A stretch of 64,000 bases of DNA, from positions 915,001-979,000 of the forward strand of contig NC_083514.1 of assembly GCF_032362555.1 (NCBI RefSeq). The letters run 5' to 3'. The stretch is from Amyelois transitella. Its lineage: Eukaryota; Arthropoda; Insecta; Lepidoptera; Pyralidae. This document shows, piece by piece, positions 45,334-55,815 of the stretch; the first letter of the stretch is position 1, and the number at the start of each line of letters is the position of its first letter. The notes under the pieces are model-generated. The model saw nothing but the letters and a program-made list of their open reading frames with translations, ran no database searches and was not told the DNA's origin. The position numbers were made by a program, and so were the translations under genes.

Positions 45334-45600
45334 CTAAAACGACTGGGTAAGAGAATCCAGAAGTAGAAGTACCAAGAAGATTCAGCGACGGAGCGAGCGT
45401 TCGACGGCGCGGCTGTAGTGGCACTGACTGTCAGTAGAACGAGAGAGAGAAGAAAATGGCGGACGTAAACATGGCGCCGCTGATCGCGGTCAGAATGCAC
45501 AGAGTAAGCGCTATACAGAGTACGGCGTTACGTACGAAGTACGGTAGAGATTAAATAAAAGCGGCGTGGGGCGAGCGAGACAATATGAAACTTGTGGCGG
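45334..45600. promoter_or_regulatory. CpG-rich islet, possible first exon(s)
   Basis: Contains AAAATGGCGGAC and ACATGGCGCCG plus initiator-like TCAGT. Minus strand: TCGTTTTAG|GTACGTAC donor, exon end 45334, no long frame. Plus strand: AATGCACAGA|GTAAGC donor after a short frame starting MADVNMAPLIAV. Either strand could use it; the minus strand would suit ATF7IP, which needs an upstream 5' UTR exon. Confidence 0.33.
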
Positions 45601-46189
45601 AAGGTACGCGCGCGCGACAAGGCGAAAGAATTATCTTGGCCCTCGATAATCGTGATTTCTCTGCACGCACATTGCTCTGTGGAATTTGTACCTATTCAAA
45701 GTACATCATAGCGAGGTCACGTGTATATGTAGGTATTCGTTTTAGTTTCGTTCTCTTGTGTTCTCCTTCTGTTTGGCGGAATAGGAGTTGGTTGGACTCA
45801 ATTTGTACACCCAATACTTTAATTAAAAATATCTTCAAAATCGAAATGAATCAAGTCAATATAAATGAATATTTTGATAACATTATTATAGGTAAGTAAT
45901 GAAGATAATGAATATGTAAGAAAATATTTCGTACATATAAATTGGGTCATACATAATACATTTCAATTAATTATAATCAAACATATCGCAGCACCTTCTA
46001 GTATATAAATATAGGTATCATTTGTACCTATTGTAGATTACGTAGAAAGAATGACATACAAATTCTGAAGGTCTATTGTAAAATGAGAAGTTCAGACATA
46101 TGCATCCGGTTAAAACTTCAAACGTTAGAGTATTTAAAAAAAATAGAGTAAGTTTAGTCACTTTATAGCTCAACTCAGTATTAATGTTG

Positions 46190-46370
46190 GGTGGATGGGT
46201 GAAGCCAAGCGGTATTGCGGCGTTGCCGCTCTTACGACGCCACACGCCTCAACGTCAACGCTCGAGTCGAGTGGGCTCGCTACGTGCCGGGAACCGAGGA
46301 CAGCCGAACCAAGCCGATGCTACCCGAATGAGCGCTACGTCATGTCAACTTACGCCATCTCGAAAATAGG
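46190..46370. promoter_or_regulatory. GC-rich islet of unknown role
   Basis: CGTCAACGCTCGAGTCGAGTG, then CGAATGAGCGCTACGTCATG. Short overlapping open frames exist, but nothing supports coding. Confidence 0.2.
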
Positions 46371-46811
46371 TCTTTCGGGTTTAAGTATTTATTTATATTT
46401 TTACAAAAAACAAATCATGTTAATCTTGACCGGAAATTGAACCTTATTTATTAGGAAGGTATTACCTCATATTTTTTCTATCGAAGAAGCTGATGATAGA
46501 GCCTTTAATTCATTAATTTTAAAGTAAAGAAGAACAGAAGACGGTGTCGATAATACAAAGATGTACCAATCACATTTCACATCTATCAATTTGTTCAAAA
46601 AAACAAGGCAAAACAATAATATGGTAACAAGGTAGGCCTGTAACCTACAAAAGATAACAGAAGAATTAATAAAACCAATTTTCTAAAATTCATCTACATA
46701 AAACAGTAAAAACTTCACCCAATAATAAATCTAATAAACCAAAAATGCAAAGAAAACTATTCAAAATAAATGATTAACACTTTTAAACCAGTTGTCGAGT
46801 CCCTACAATAA

Positions 46812-47188
46812 GGCCGGGACTCCACCAAAGCGGAGACGAGACGAGCGGAGAGGAGATGTTTTTTAAACAACCAATAGAATTGAGTTATTGACACGTCTCC
46901 TCTCCGCTCAGCTTCAGTGGAGATCGCTGTGCGGAGATGTGTAATATTTGTATGTCGCGATGGAAGCGGAGATGTGAGCTGTGCGCGGACGACGCGCAGT
47001 GGAGACGAGAGATGTGCGTAGTGAGCACTCAACGCCCCGCACCCGAGCTGAAAAACATCTCTTCTCGCACAGCACACAGCACACCGCACACATCTCCGCT
47101 TTGGTGGAGTCCCGCGAGCTGAAAAACATCTCTTCTCGCACAGCACACAGCACACCGCACACATCTCTGCTTTGGTGGAGTCCCGGCC
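46812..47188. mobile_element. Harbinger-type MITE, 377 bp
   Basis: The left end GGCCGGGACTCCACCAAAGC is matched by the right end as reverse complement (~25 bp, one mismatch). It is flanked by TAA at 46809-46811 and 47189-47191, a TWA duplication as for PIF/Harbinger. It has no coding capacity. The right half contains a tandem 71-bp duplication (47045-47115 and 47116-47186) that repeats the TIR internally. Its TIR differs from the autonomous element at 10.6 kb, so another Harbinger would have mobilised it. The long overlapping open frames on both strands are by-products of its composition. Confidence 0.88.
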
Positions 47189-47191
47189 TAA

Positions 47192-48425
47192 TACTTTCTA
47201 CTAATGTCACATCCAATGAAGCCCTATCGATAAAGAACGCATACAATACCATTCTCCTTCCCGCCATTGTCAGAACGAAAAGCTTTGGATACGCAATGGT
47301 TACTGTACAATAATGAAATGTGGTCACCCAACAAACGAACTAGTGATCGTCTAACTGTCGGTTCATAATTCGTCATAGTAATGAGAAGACATCAGAATAA
47401 ATATTTTTCCATGACTTTTTTTCTTTATGGGCCTAAATAATAATGGATTTAATGAGCTCCAGATGGATTAACGCGAGGTAGGTAAGTAATTTTAAATAGG
47501 GCATTTTACGAATTATCTACAAAGTTATTATGTAGATAACACATTGAAAACAAAATGTTCTGATGAAACTGCCTAGTAGAAGACCGGGCCGATATTGACA
47601 ACTGCATTTGACGGAACGGCTGGAGCAGGCAAGGAAAATTCTCTTAAAATAGAAGAACAGAGACGACACGCTTATATTTATGGCGTATGACACTGGAAAG
47701 AAAGAGATAACTAGAGGTATGGCTACCATTAGGTGATCATGAATGGTGATAGATATACCGTTAGGTTATGACGAATTGTTACAGCCAGGATATCAAGAGT
47801 TCTGCTGCTGTTATAAAACGGAGATCATGTATTTTAATACATACTTGTATTAGCAATAGTCTTATTTCGGCGGGAGTTTGCCCAGATTTTTTTTAATATT
47901 TTCATTGTCATGAGAGTGGTATTTATAGGTTGTAGGTATGTAACCTATCACGTTTTTTTGTAAATTTAAAACAAATTTATTATACTTAGGAATTAATTAT
48001 ACCTAGATGCACTAAGCATAAAAATATAAGTAAGTATACCTAAAATAGGTACCTATTGTAAATTATTCAAATCAGGCCAGTCACGTAAATTGACATGTCC
48101 CAATTGGAAGAGAAGTTTGGCAACAGCGCGAGGAGAACAGTTGCCTTGATATTGAACCAACACCTAAGCAACTGTACTCCTTCGATAAGTCTTCTGTGTA
48201 CCTAAAGATCTTGTCTTATCCATACCAATAGTGGATGTCATTGACGGTAGATCTTATGATGTTAATTATCATCATGTTATTTTTAAATGTTCTGAATCTT
48301 TTTTCCATTGATGCTTACGCAGCCAAATACCTATTAGGTAGCTAGGTATTTCACATTAAAAATACATTAAAAGTAGATAAATATCATCAATTTAAAAGAA
48401 TTCTTAGTAGGTACCTATCTGGCAA
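47192..48425. other. Intergenic, no gene seen
   Basis: Includes a short inverted pair (TTATCTACA and TGTAGATAA near 47515-47540). No coding exon. Confidence 0.4.
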
Positions 48426-48429
48426 AATA

Positions 48430-48620
48430 AATTCATCGGCAAAATCGGTAAACGACACGGTGCCGAGTAAGTCCGAAGTCGTACGTTGCGGACACGAGTC
48501 TGCCATAGAAGCGCTCGGAACGGCAACAGCGTTCGATTTCTCGTCCGATAAGGGGACAGGGATTTCGAAGAGAGCGCTGTTGCCAAGTTCTTGACTTGAC
48601 TATGGTCACAGGAAGGTACA
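48430..48620. promoter_or_regulatory. CpG-rich islet
   Basis: GGCAACAGCG recurs inverted as CGCTGTTGCC at either side. GTGCCGA|GTAAGTCC is a consensus donor on plus. No credible frame. Confidence 0.22.
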
Positions 48621-49116
48621 CATAAATTTTTAAACTACCTACTAGGTAAGTTTGTACATTATGTGCTGCATTCAGCTAGAGGGCATTTAGGAGAATTACC
48701 AAAAATATAGAAGTGAATAAGCCCACGAAGCGCTATGTATAACTCAGACGTTATATGGGAACACGCGAAGTTAATAGAATTCAGCAAAGAATAATTAAGT
48801 TTTCCATTGAAAGCATTTAGAAGACGAAGAAGATAATTGAGTTATAATAAATCTTTGAGGTAGGTACCTACAATAAAAGATTATGGATCCGCGCAGGATT
48901 TGTAAAAATCTAAATAGGTACCTAACTAGGACAAAATTCGAAACGGTGCAATATCTGATTTCACGGCAGACGCACCCTCTTGAAAAAATCCTAAAATTAC
49001 AAAAGAGAAGACGGACCTGGAAAACCTGTAAAACTAAGAATACAAATTGTGCCAGAAAATCATTCTGCTGTGATACCTATCTGAAATAAGAAAGTAAGAA
49101 TTAGAGTAAAACTCAC

Positions 49117-49300
49117 CAAGCTTTGATGATGGTAGCAATCAGGTCTATCGGGTAATCCAGAAGTTGCAGCTGTTTATTTTAGCGCGAACGTAGTACTTTC
49201 ACTCAGAAGAGATCGAGCACGAATGCACGGCCTTGTGCCGATAGTTTACAGCCGACGGCGGCGGCCATCTTGTCGTGCGCTTCCCGCGAGCTAGAGGGAG
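49117..49300 (-). promoter_or_regulatory. Candidate minus-strand noncoding first exon
   Basis: On the minus strand CGACAAGATGGCCGCCG, a YY1/Pho-like motif often just downstream of start sites, is followed ~150 bp later by AAAGCTTG|GTGAGTTTT, a consensus donor (exon end 49117). The nearest downstream minus-strand acceptor without a visible partner is that of ATF7IP at 38675. Confidence 0.38.
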
Positions 49301-49711
49301 ACAGAAAATCTCCTTTCAATTTATGCTGATTATTGTTTTGGTTTTTTTTTCACGATATTTATTTGATTTCTAATGATGATGATGACGACTATTTCTTATT
49401 ATTTCAGTATTTGAGATTGTTTTGTGAGTTACTTTCTAATAAGTCTTATTATTCGAGGCGCAATATTTCGTTAAAGAAGTTGGTTTTAAGGTTGCAGTAA
49501 TATTTCAAGCGCCTTCAGGACTCAGGATATTTTTGACATGATCATAAAAAAGTGTCAAACAAATGTCACGGTGATTTTTAAGTTATTTTTAGAACGCGTT
49601 TCCGACAGTGCCAGTTCTCATTATTTCTATGTACCTATTCGATATTCAACTTGCTTACCACCGTCAAAGTGACAATTAGAATTTTTTTAACAATAAAGTA
49701 CCTATTTCCAC

Positions 49712-49751
49712 AAAAATGTCAGAAGGTAACACAACACCTTCTGACATTTTT
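49712..49751. repeat. Perfect inverted repeat, 16-bp arms
   Basis: AAAAATGTCAGAAGGT, then 8 nt, then ACCTTCTGACATTTTT. Confidence 0.93.
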
Positions 49752-50264
49752 TGTCAGTGAAGGGAATCCAAGAACTACATAAGGGATTTTCGATCATCAG
49801 TACGTACTAGGTAGGTTCCTACCTAACTAGGTAGGTATATTTGTATAGTCTAACAACGTGCCAAACAAATCATGATAAATTGCGAGGTAAGTAACTTTAT
49901 TAGGTAAAAACCGTTACTTTAGAATCAATTTAATGAAAAATTAAACTTAGATTTAGTGTTTACTTTTGTTTTATCAAGCAAGTTCAATACGACAGCAACG
50001 AAGCATTGGTATAAGTTCCGTAGCGACATCTATGGGTTCTATGCAGTAACTTTTTACGATTGGCTTGACCGTTTGATTTGCTTTTTATGCACTTACCTAG
50101 TTATAGAAACTTGCTCGATGGACGTTATCTCTGTGACATAGATTTCGCGCGCAATTTTATTTATACTTTTTTTTTATATTCTAATAGTGACATGTTGATA
50201 GCCCATCGCTAAAAATAATACTACCAAATTGATTAACCGATCCATTGATAGGCTTTTACAGATT

Positions 50265-50318
50265 ACACGGGAATAGAAGCAGCTGTTAGCGTAGGTACAG
50301 CTGCTTCTATTCCCGTGT
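50265..50318. repeat. Perfect inverted repeat, 21-bp arms
   Basis: The left arm ACACGGGAATAGAAGC plus AGCTG (50265-50285) and its exact complement (50298-50318) flank TTAGCGTAGGTA. The left flank (50,190-50,265) is a decayed family A (AGCCCATCGCTAAAAATAAT). Confidence 0.94.
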
Positions 50319-50865
50319 TTTTCTCTGCTATCAGAATAGCATGGAATTTTGCACTTGATGAATTGTAAAATGCCGTGTAGTTCCCAGCAGTTTAGAATTA
50401 TATTTAATTATTACCTTCTCAGTATATATTTACAAAATTACCTGTTTAGCCATTAGTTAGCTTTACTTTCATACTTCCCTTCACTTTCAGATCTTTTCAA
50501 CGCCCTATTTAAGTGACAGGTTGATAACCTTTTATCTACCAACTTTACATACCCATCATGCTTTCTATCTTTATTCTTTATCCGTTAATCGACTTTCTTA
50601 AACAATCTGCGTGGAAATAACTGCAAAGTACTCTATTAAGGCAAAGTATGATGCTCTTTCGTGCCATGTGCAAAAACATTTTAGCATAATCGTGACCAAT
50701 TGACTTATCTTAGTTACGTATTCGTTGTGTGATTGCTAAATGATGATCTACTCTTATAAGAAAAATCATCGCGAGAAAACTAGCAGCCTTAGGCAACTGG
50801 ATGTGTAAACCACAAGCGTTTTGCCATGATTTGATGGGACCTGAAACCGTTCTGCTGTTCTGTTC

Positions 50866-50970
50866 TGCAAAGATTGCGGAGGTCAGACGGGAGTTGCTTC
50901 GTGGAAACAAGGATCGTAGTAGTAGACAGTAGGTGGATCCTGGGCTCCTCTGCAAAGTGGGGATGACGGA
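50866..50970 (+). repeat. Family C repeat, rearranged
   Basis: AGATTGCGGAGGTCAGACGGG, then GTTGCTTCGTG. The middle is replaced by GGATCGTAGTAGTAGACAGT. Confidence 0.7.
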
Positions 50971-51159
50971 GTGTGGATGATTATGTTGGCATGCAGACAA
51001 GACTATGAAAAAGAGTTTGCTTTGCATAGTCTTAACTATACTTATTCGTTACTATATGTGAGTACTTACATGCTTTTCAAACATTACGAAAACGTTTCAC
51101 TCACTAGATGGCGCAATCTCAATTATTATTTTTGTTTGCACTGTATAGATGGCACTATT

Positions 51160-51362
51160 AAGGTGCCGCGTGGTTCCCGGCATCAGTATGAAAAAGATAG
51201 GATCATTCCATCTCTTTCCCATGGATGTCGTAAACGGCGACTAAGGGATAGACTTTTAAATTTGAGATTCACTTTAAGGCGATGGGCTAGCATCCTATCT
51301 TTCAAGACAATACGCCCTGTCTAGCCCGCAAGGGATATAGACGTGATTATATGTAGATATGT
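51160..51362 (+). repeat. Family A repeat with internal deletion
   Basis: GGTGCCGCGTGGTTCCCGGCATC to GCGATGGGCTAGCATCCTAT, then joined directly to TTTCAAGACAATACGCCCTG and the tail. Confidence 0.88.
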
Positions 51363-51372
51363 ATTATTTGTT

Positions 51373-51600
51373 ACTAGCTGTTCCCCGCGACTTCGTTCGT
51401 CGTGAAAAGTTCAGTGACAATCTTTTATCCCCCCTTATATCATCTTCTCCCCCTTATTTCGCAATTAAGTAGCATGTTCTTCCGCAGGGTCAACCCTATC
51501 TCTATACCAAATTTCATCAAAATCGATTCAGTGGTTTAGGCGTGAAAGTAGGCAGACCGACGTTACTTTCGCATTTATTGATCACTCAGTTTTATAGTCC
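51373..51600 (+). repeat. Family D2 repeat, full length
   Basis: CTAGCTGTTCCCCGCGACTTCG, then CCAAATTTCATCAAAATCGATTC, then GGCGTGAAAGTAGGCAGACC. Confidence 0.78.
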
Positions 51601-51629
51601 AAACATGCTGTTATTAAAATTCCTTAAGT

Positions 51630-51775
51630 ACAGCTGCTTGGCTTAATGATAGAATTGAGATCAAATAATGACAGGTCAGACAAACCATCAAGAAGACATC
51701 CATGGTAAAGAGATAAAGTGATCCTGATGATAGTAAAAAAATGCCTTTTATATTGGTGGGCCACACGGGATAAAC
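51630..51775 (-). repeat. Family A repeat, degenerate
   Basis: GCTGCTTGGCTTAATGATAG to TTTATATTGGTGGGCCACACGG. Several deletions. Confidence 0.7.
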
Positions 51776-52195
51776 AAAATAAACTTAACAAAAAGCGAAA
51801 TAAAATTAACTTTCTATAAGATTGATTAGCTGATTATGATGTGAATGGTATATACTGACAAAGCCATGGAAAAATACCTAAAGAACTAAAGAATTTCATA
51901 ATTGACATAAAGGTAATAAGCATTCAACATTTTTCTATTTTTGTACGAGCTAGCAGGAGATATTATGTTTTCGGATTTTGATTATTGAGTTGAGTTATTT
52001 TATTGAGTTTTCTTTGGCGGTAGGTTGCGCCATTACCGTGGCGACATTTTATAAAAGTGGTAGTACGGTTCTACCATTCGAACCCTGGTCCAATCACCAG
52101 ACGCATATCAAAATTTAAATATTTTTTCATTTTGACTTAACGTATTGTAATTTTTACCAATGATTCTAATGTATTCCCGTAACGAAGCAACAATA

Positions 52196-52258
52196 TTAAA
52201 AATAATAACATCATGTCATTGTCACTGTCGTGTCATGACATGATGTTATTATTTTTAA
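52196..52258. repeat. Perfect inverted repeat, 24-bp arms
   Basis: TTAAAAATAATAACATCATG followed by TCAT (52196-52219) and its exact complement (52235-52258) flank a 15-nt loop. It ends 172 bp before the TEFM start codon, in the presumed promoter. Confidence 0.95.
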
Positions 52259-52430
52259 GAGCTATAAAATTTCACTGTCACGTTTTTGTCACGTCGTGAT
52301 AATATAAATTGTAAACAAACACAAGCATTGCATGATTGAATTCTATTTTCTATTTTATTTATTTTTTGTAAAAGAATACTTATTTTGTAAGATAATTAAG
52401 TGAAGTATAATTTCTGTGTTTAAATTAAAT

Positions 52431-55208
52431 ATGTTTAATAGAGCTTTACTGGTCCTTAACTTGCTGGTTAGTTTATAAAACTTAAAGACATGTTATTCGC
52501 TTGTGTAACTATATAAAGTTTTCAATTGGACTTTGATTGTGAAAATTATGTTTTGCAGAACAAAAAACATCGATTGCCGTCAATCTCAAAGTGTTTATAT
52601 TGTCAGAAATTAGAAAATAAATATACGGACGTTGAAAAAGAAAAGATTTTGAAGGTTATAAATGATTCGAGTGTAAGGGAATTATCTCGGTGAGTACTCT
52701 GAAATCAAAGAAAAATAAAAAGTGTCGGTGGCAAACATTAGATTCTGGGTTAATGTGCCTATGAAAGCACTAAATAAAACTTGGATATTTGTCTGTGTAA
52801 ATACTCAGAATATTTTATAAATTGTTCTTAAAAACCATCTCTTTGCATTACTTATTTTGATTAACATAAATTAATATATTTTCAATCATCAGTGTCACAA
52901 TACTATTATCAGATTTCAGGCTGAACCAAAAACATTGCCCGACTCGTAAGAGTATGTGATCACCAATGAATCTAAGTGTAACATTTATTAGTTTTAATGC
53001 TAACCAATCAAAAATTTTCATTTCAGTTATGACATATCCAAAGTAAGATTAAAGAAAATCAATCACTGGAAAATCACCAATGGCATTCTCAAAAATATAT
53101 CCGATGTGGAAACTGTGGAAGGCTTTACGGAGAAAACTGCGAAGAAACTTTGTGACAGTATTCTGACAGGCCCTCAGGAAGAAACAGAAATTACAAGCAA
53201 AATAAAAGGACAGTTCCTACACCCAAATTTAAGTGAAAGTGTGAGACAGGTATTATGGTATTATAAATCAATACTAATCTATACTTATAATATAAAGCTG
53301 AATAGTTTGTTTGTTTGAACGCACTAATCTCAGGAACTACTGGTCGAATTGAAAAATTCTTTTTGAAGGCTGTAAAACATGACACTGCAACATTTAGGAG
53401 CGAAGAAATAATGGAAAATGTGAAAAAAAAACCCTACCAAATTTGTTTCAGAAATGTAAGTCTGTCCTAACAATATATGTAGCGGTGAATTCAGTATGTT
53501 GGACGCTTATAGACAGAAGTGGGTATGAGGTCCTTGATTGGAGGTACCACACCATAGACTATCCGGACGGGAAGAGGCTGCAAATCACAGATATACTCAA
53601 TATTGTAAGTATTCAATTTCAGCCGTGTGGTGCCCGTGCCAATAAAAAAAAAAACAATTCTTGTAGTCTCTATTTGAATCTCAATTCCATGAAGTCAAAC
53701 AGCTGAAGGTGGCCTATCTGTCTTTTCAAGGCTTTGTCAACTCGCAAGGCCTATACATGATTATTATGTATGTATTTTTTTACTTAATTATATTCTCATG
53801 TTTCTTTTTGAAGTTCGTGAATAAGGGAACCGTTCCTATATTTTTTCCAGTCATGGAGCATCCTCCAAGAGTTGCCACCAGCGGACATCTTCGTGATGCA
53901 GGCCGAAGCCACCACCCTGAGGGCGGCGGGCAGCGACCCGAACAACCCGAAAGTCATCTCCGTGAACCTGCAGAAAGCACAGATGGTAGCCATGATAGTA
54001 GCCCTGGTTAACGCTAGGAGTCATGTTGCGCAGTAAGTTATACAATTAAAATTTGTCTCATCATAAATCTCTTTCTTACATGAAAATCTCACTCTCATTA
54101 CAAAATCTCTTTTCTCTCATTTAAATTTCGATTCCGTGTGGTTCCCACCACTTAAATAGAATATCTTACCCGTGGATGTCGTAAAAGGCGACTAAAATAA
54201 TGGCGAAAAACTTGGGATTCGTCTTGTAGGCGATGTGCTAGCAACCTGTCACTATTTGAATCTTAATTACATTCCATTCGCTGAATAGTTATTATTTATT
54301 AATCCTTTAATAAGGAAAATGGTATATCGAATGAAAGACTAAAGTAAGTAAATTTAAATACCTACATATAGCAACGATTTTCAGCAGAATATAATACGAA
54401 GAAATGGAGTGGCCCTTCATTTACTTCAGTATGTTATATGCATTAAAACATTCAAGCTAGTGTAGTTACAATCGTTTTGTCGACTCAAGAAGCTGACTCT
54501 TTAGACAGTTTTGCCTTTTTGAAGCTGAGTATGGCATCATGTTTTTCAATGTTTCCTTCCAGAGATTCGGAGTCAACTGAAAATAAAGTTGAAAACAAAT
54601 TGATACAAAAAGTTTACTTTTTAAGACCTACATTACCATACAGGTGAGTTATTTTTAAACGTGAATAAGAAAGACAACACTCCTTATTGTAAGTGGTTAC
54701 CGTATTTGTGGTTTCATCAAAACCAATTTAACTGTTTTACGAAACTTTAACATTCGTTTCTTCATTGTTTATCTCATAATTAGCAAAAAAAAATTACTTA
54801 ATGTTGTTAATTTTATAAAAAAAAGACTTAATTTTTTTATAATTACGTATCTATTTTTTTAGAAAAAAAAATTGACGTATTGTTTTTTTTTAATTCTTAT
54901 CTTTAAGTCTTATTAAAAACTTGAAATGTCAATATTTTTTTTTTAGGTTATACGGCACCCTGGTAGGCAACGAAAGGGTGTCTACAGAGCAAACCGTAGA
55001 AATGCTTCTTCAGGATATCAAAGGGCGGAGCGCTAACAATTCACACGTTTACATGTCCGAAGCACTAAAGTTTATGTTCAGGACACAAAAGGACCTACAA
55101 AAAGACATGTTAGGACACTGCCTGTTACTAAGTCTGACTTTTATGGACTTGTGTATTTATAAAAATAAAGATAAAATTAATAAATTGTTGAAAAAGAGAA
55201 GCGATTAG
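52431..55208 (+). CDS. TEFM: Mitochondrial transcription elongation factor TEFM
   Basis: Seven exons join in phase to 355 aa, close to human TEFM (360): 52431-52466, 52559-52689, 53027-53249, 53452-53604, 53851-54032, 54563-54643 and 54947-55208. All junctions are GT-AG. The N-terminus (MFNRALLVLNLL, then NKKHRLPSISK) is basic and hydrophobic, as for mitochondrial import. Residues ~56-105 (YDISKVRLKKINHWK, then VEGFTEKTAKKLCDSIL) are the helix-hairpin-helix region. Residues ~130-350 are the RNase H-like fold without nuclease activity: KSVLTIYVAVNSVCWTLID, LDWRYHTIDYP, PADIFVMQAEAT, then HVYMSEALKFMFRTQK and LLLSLTFMDLCIYK. Known role: TEFM binds mitochondrial RNA polymerase as a processivity factor for transcription of mtDNA. 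Introns 3, 4 and 5 carry family D or A insertions. The start chosen is the first in-frame ATG of exon 1. Confidence 0.92.
53270..53437 (-). repeat. Family D repeat in TEFM intron 3
   Basis: TATAATATAAAGCTGAATAG to GAAATAATGGAAAATGTG. The end with the CGCGGACGAAG head is missing. It ends only 14 bp before the next exon. Confidence 0.8.
53620..53775 (+). repeat. Family A repeat in TEFM intron 4
   Basis: GCCGTGTGGTGCCCGTGCC head, internal deletion, and tail CTATACATGATTATTATGTATG. Confidence 0.82.
54125..54275 (+). repeat. Family A repeat in TEFM intron 5
   Basis: TTCCGTGTGGTTCCCACCACTT to GCGATGTGCTAGCAACCTGTCAC. The 3' part is lost. Confidence 0.8.
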
Positions 55209-55216
55209 TTGTTGTT

Positions 55217-55222
55217 AATAAA
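55217..55222 (+). terminator. TEFM polyadenylation signal
   Basis: AATAAA nine bases after the TEFM stop codon, followed by GT-rich TTTTGTTGACATGTTGTTTT. The 3' UTR would be very short. Confidence 0.7.
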
Positions 55223-55339
55223 TGAAGTTTTGTTGACATGTTGTTTTAATTAGTGATGGAATTTGAAAGAACAAGTTGGGGAATATGGAATTTTATTATG
55301 GGAGATTAGCATATTTCTGAAAAAGTGGTCGAAGGCATA

Positions 55340-55405
55340 TGCCATGCTCTGGAGAGGTCCAGAGAGGTGAGGATGCAACGGGACTAAAGCCAGGAGGAAG
55401 AAGCA
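55340..55405 (+). repeat. Family C fragment
   Basis: CCATGCTCTGGAGAGG, then GAGGTGAGGATGCAACGGGAC and TAAAGCCAGGAGG. Confidence 0.65.
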
Positions 55406-55657
55406 TATTTCTGAAAAACTTCTCTAGCCATTTGACGAAGCATATCTCTTAAACAAATTCCGTTAACATTTCACGGAGGATATGAGAGAAATTTGATTAT
55501 CCAAATCTCTATTAAGAATAAATAAATGAAAGCGTTATATCGCAAGTATTTTATTTATTTTAGGTTTTTAGTTTAGATCAAAATACAAACTCTTCAACCT
55601 TTAGCGGGCACAGCCCCTAGTAGTCAAAGTCTCCCTTTTTTAACGTGTCTAAACTTA

Positions 55658-55815
55658 AATGCCGTGTGGCTACTGACACCGATAAAAAAGAAGATTAGGA
55701 CCACTTCATCTCGTTTTCATAGATGTCGTAACAGGCGACTAAGGGATAGGCTTATAAACTTGGGATTTTTAGGCGATGGGCTAACAACCTGTCACTAATG
55801 ACGTGAATATATGTA
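55658..55815 (+). repeat. Family A repeat, 5' part
   Basis: ATGCCGTGTGGCTACTGACACC to GATGGGCTAACAACCTGTCAC, then a jump to the terminal GACGTGAATATATGTA. Confidence 0.85.

Noticed and set aside
46757-47327. Overlapping 135- and 137-codon frames on the minus strand
   Set aside because: They translate the tandemly duplicated, GC-richer Harbinger MITE. The repeated peptides reflect the DNA repeat.
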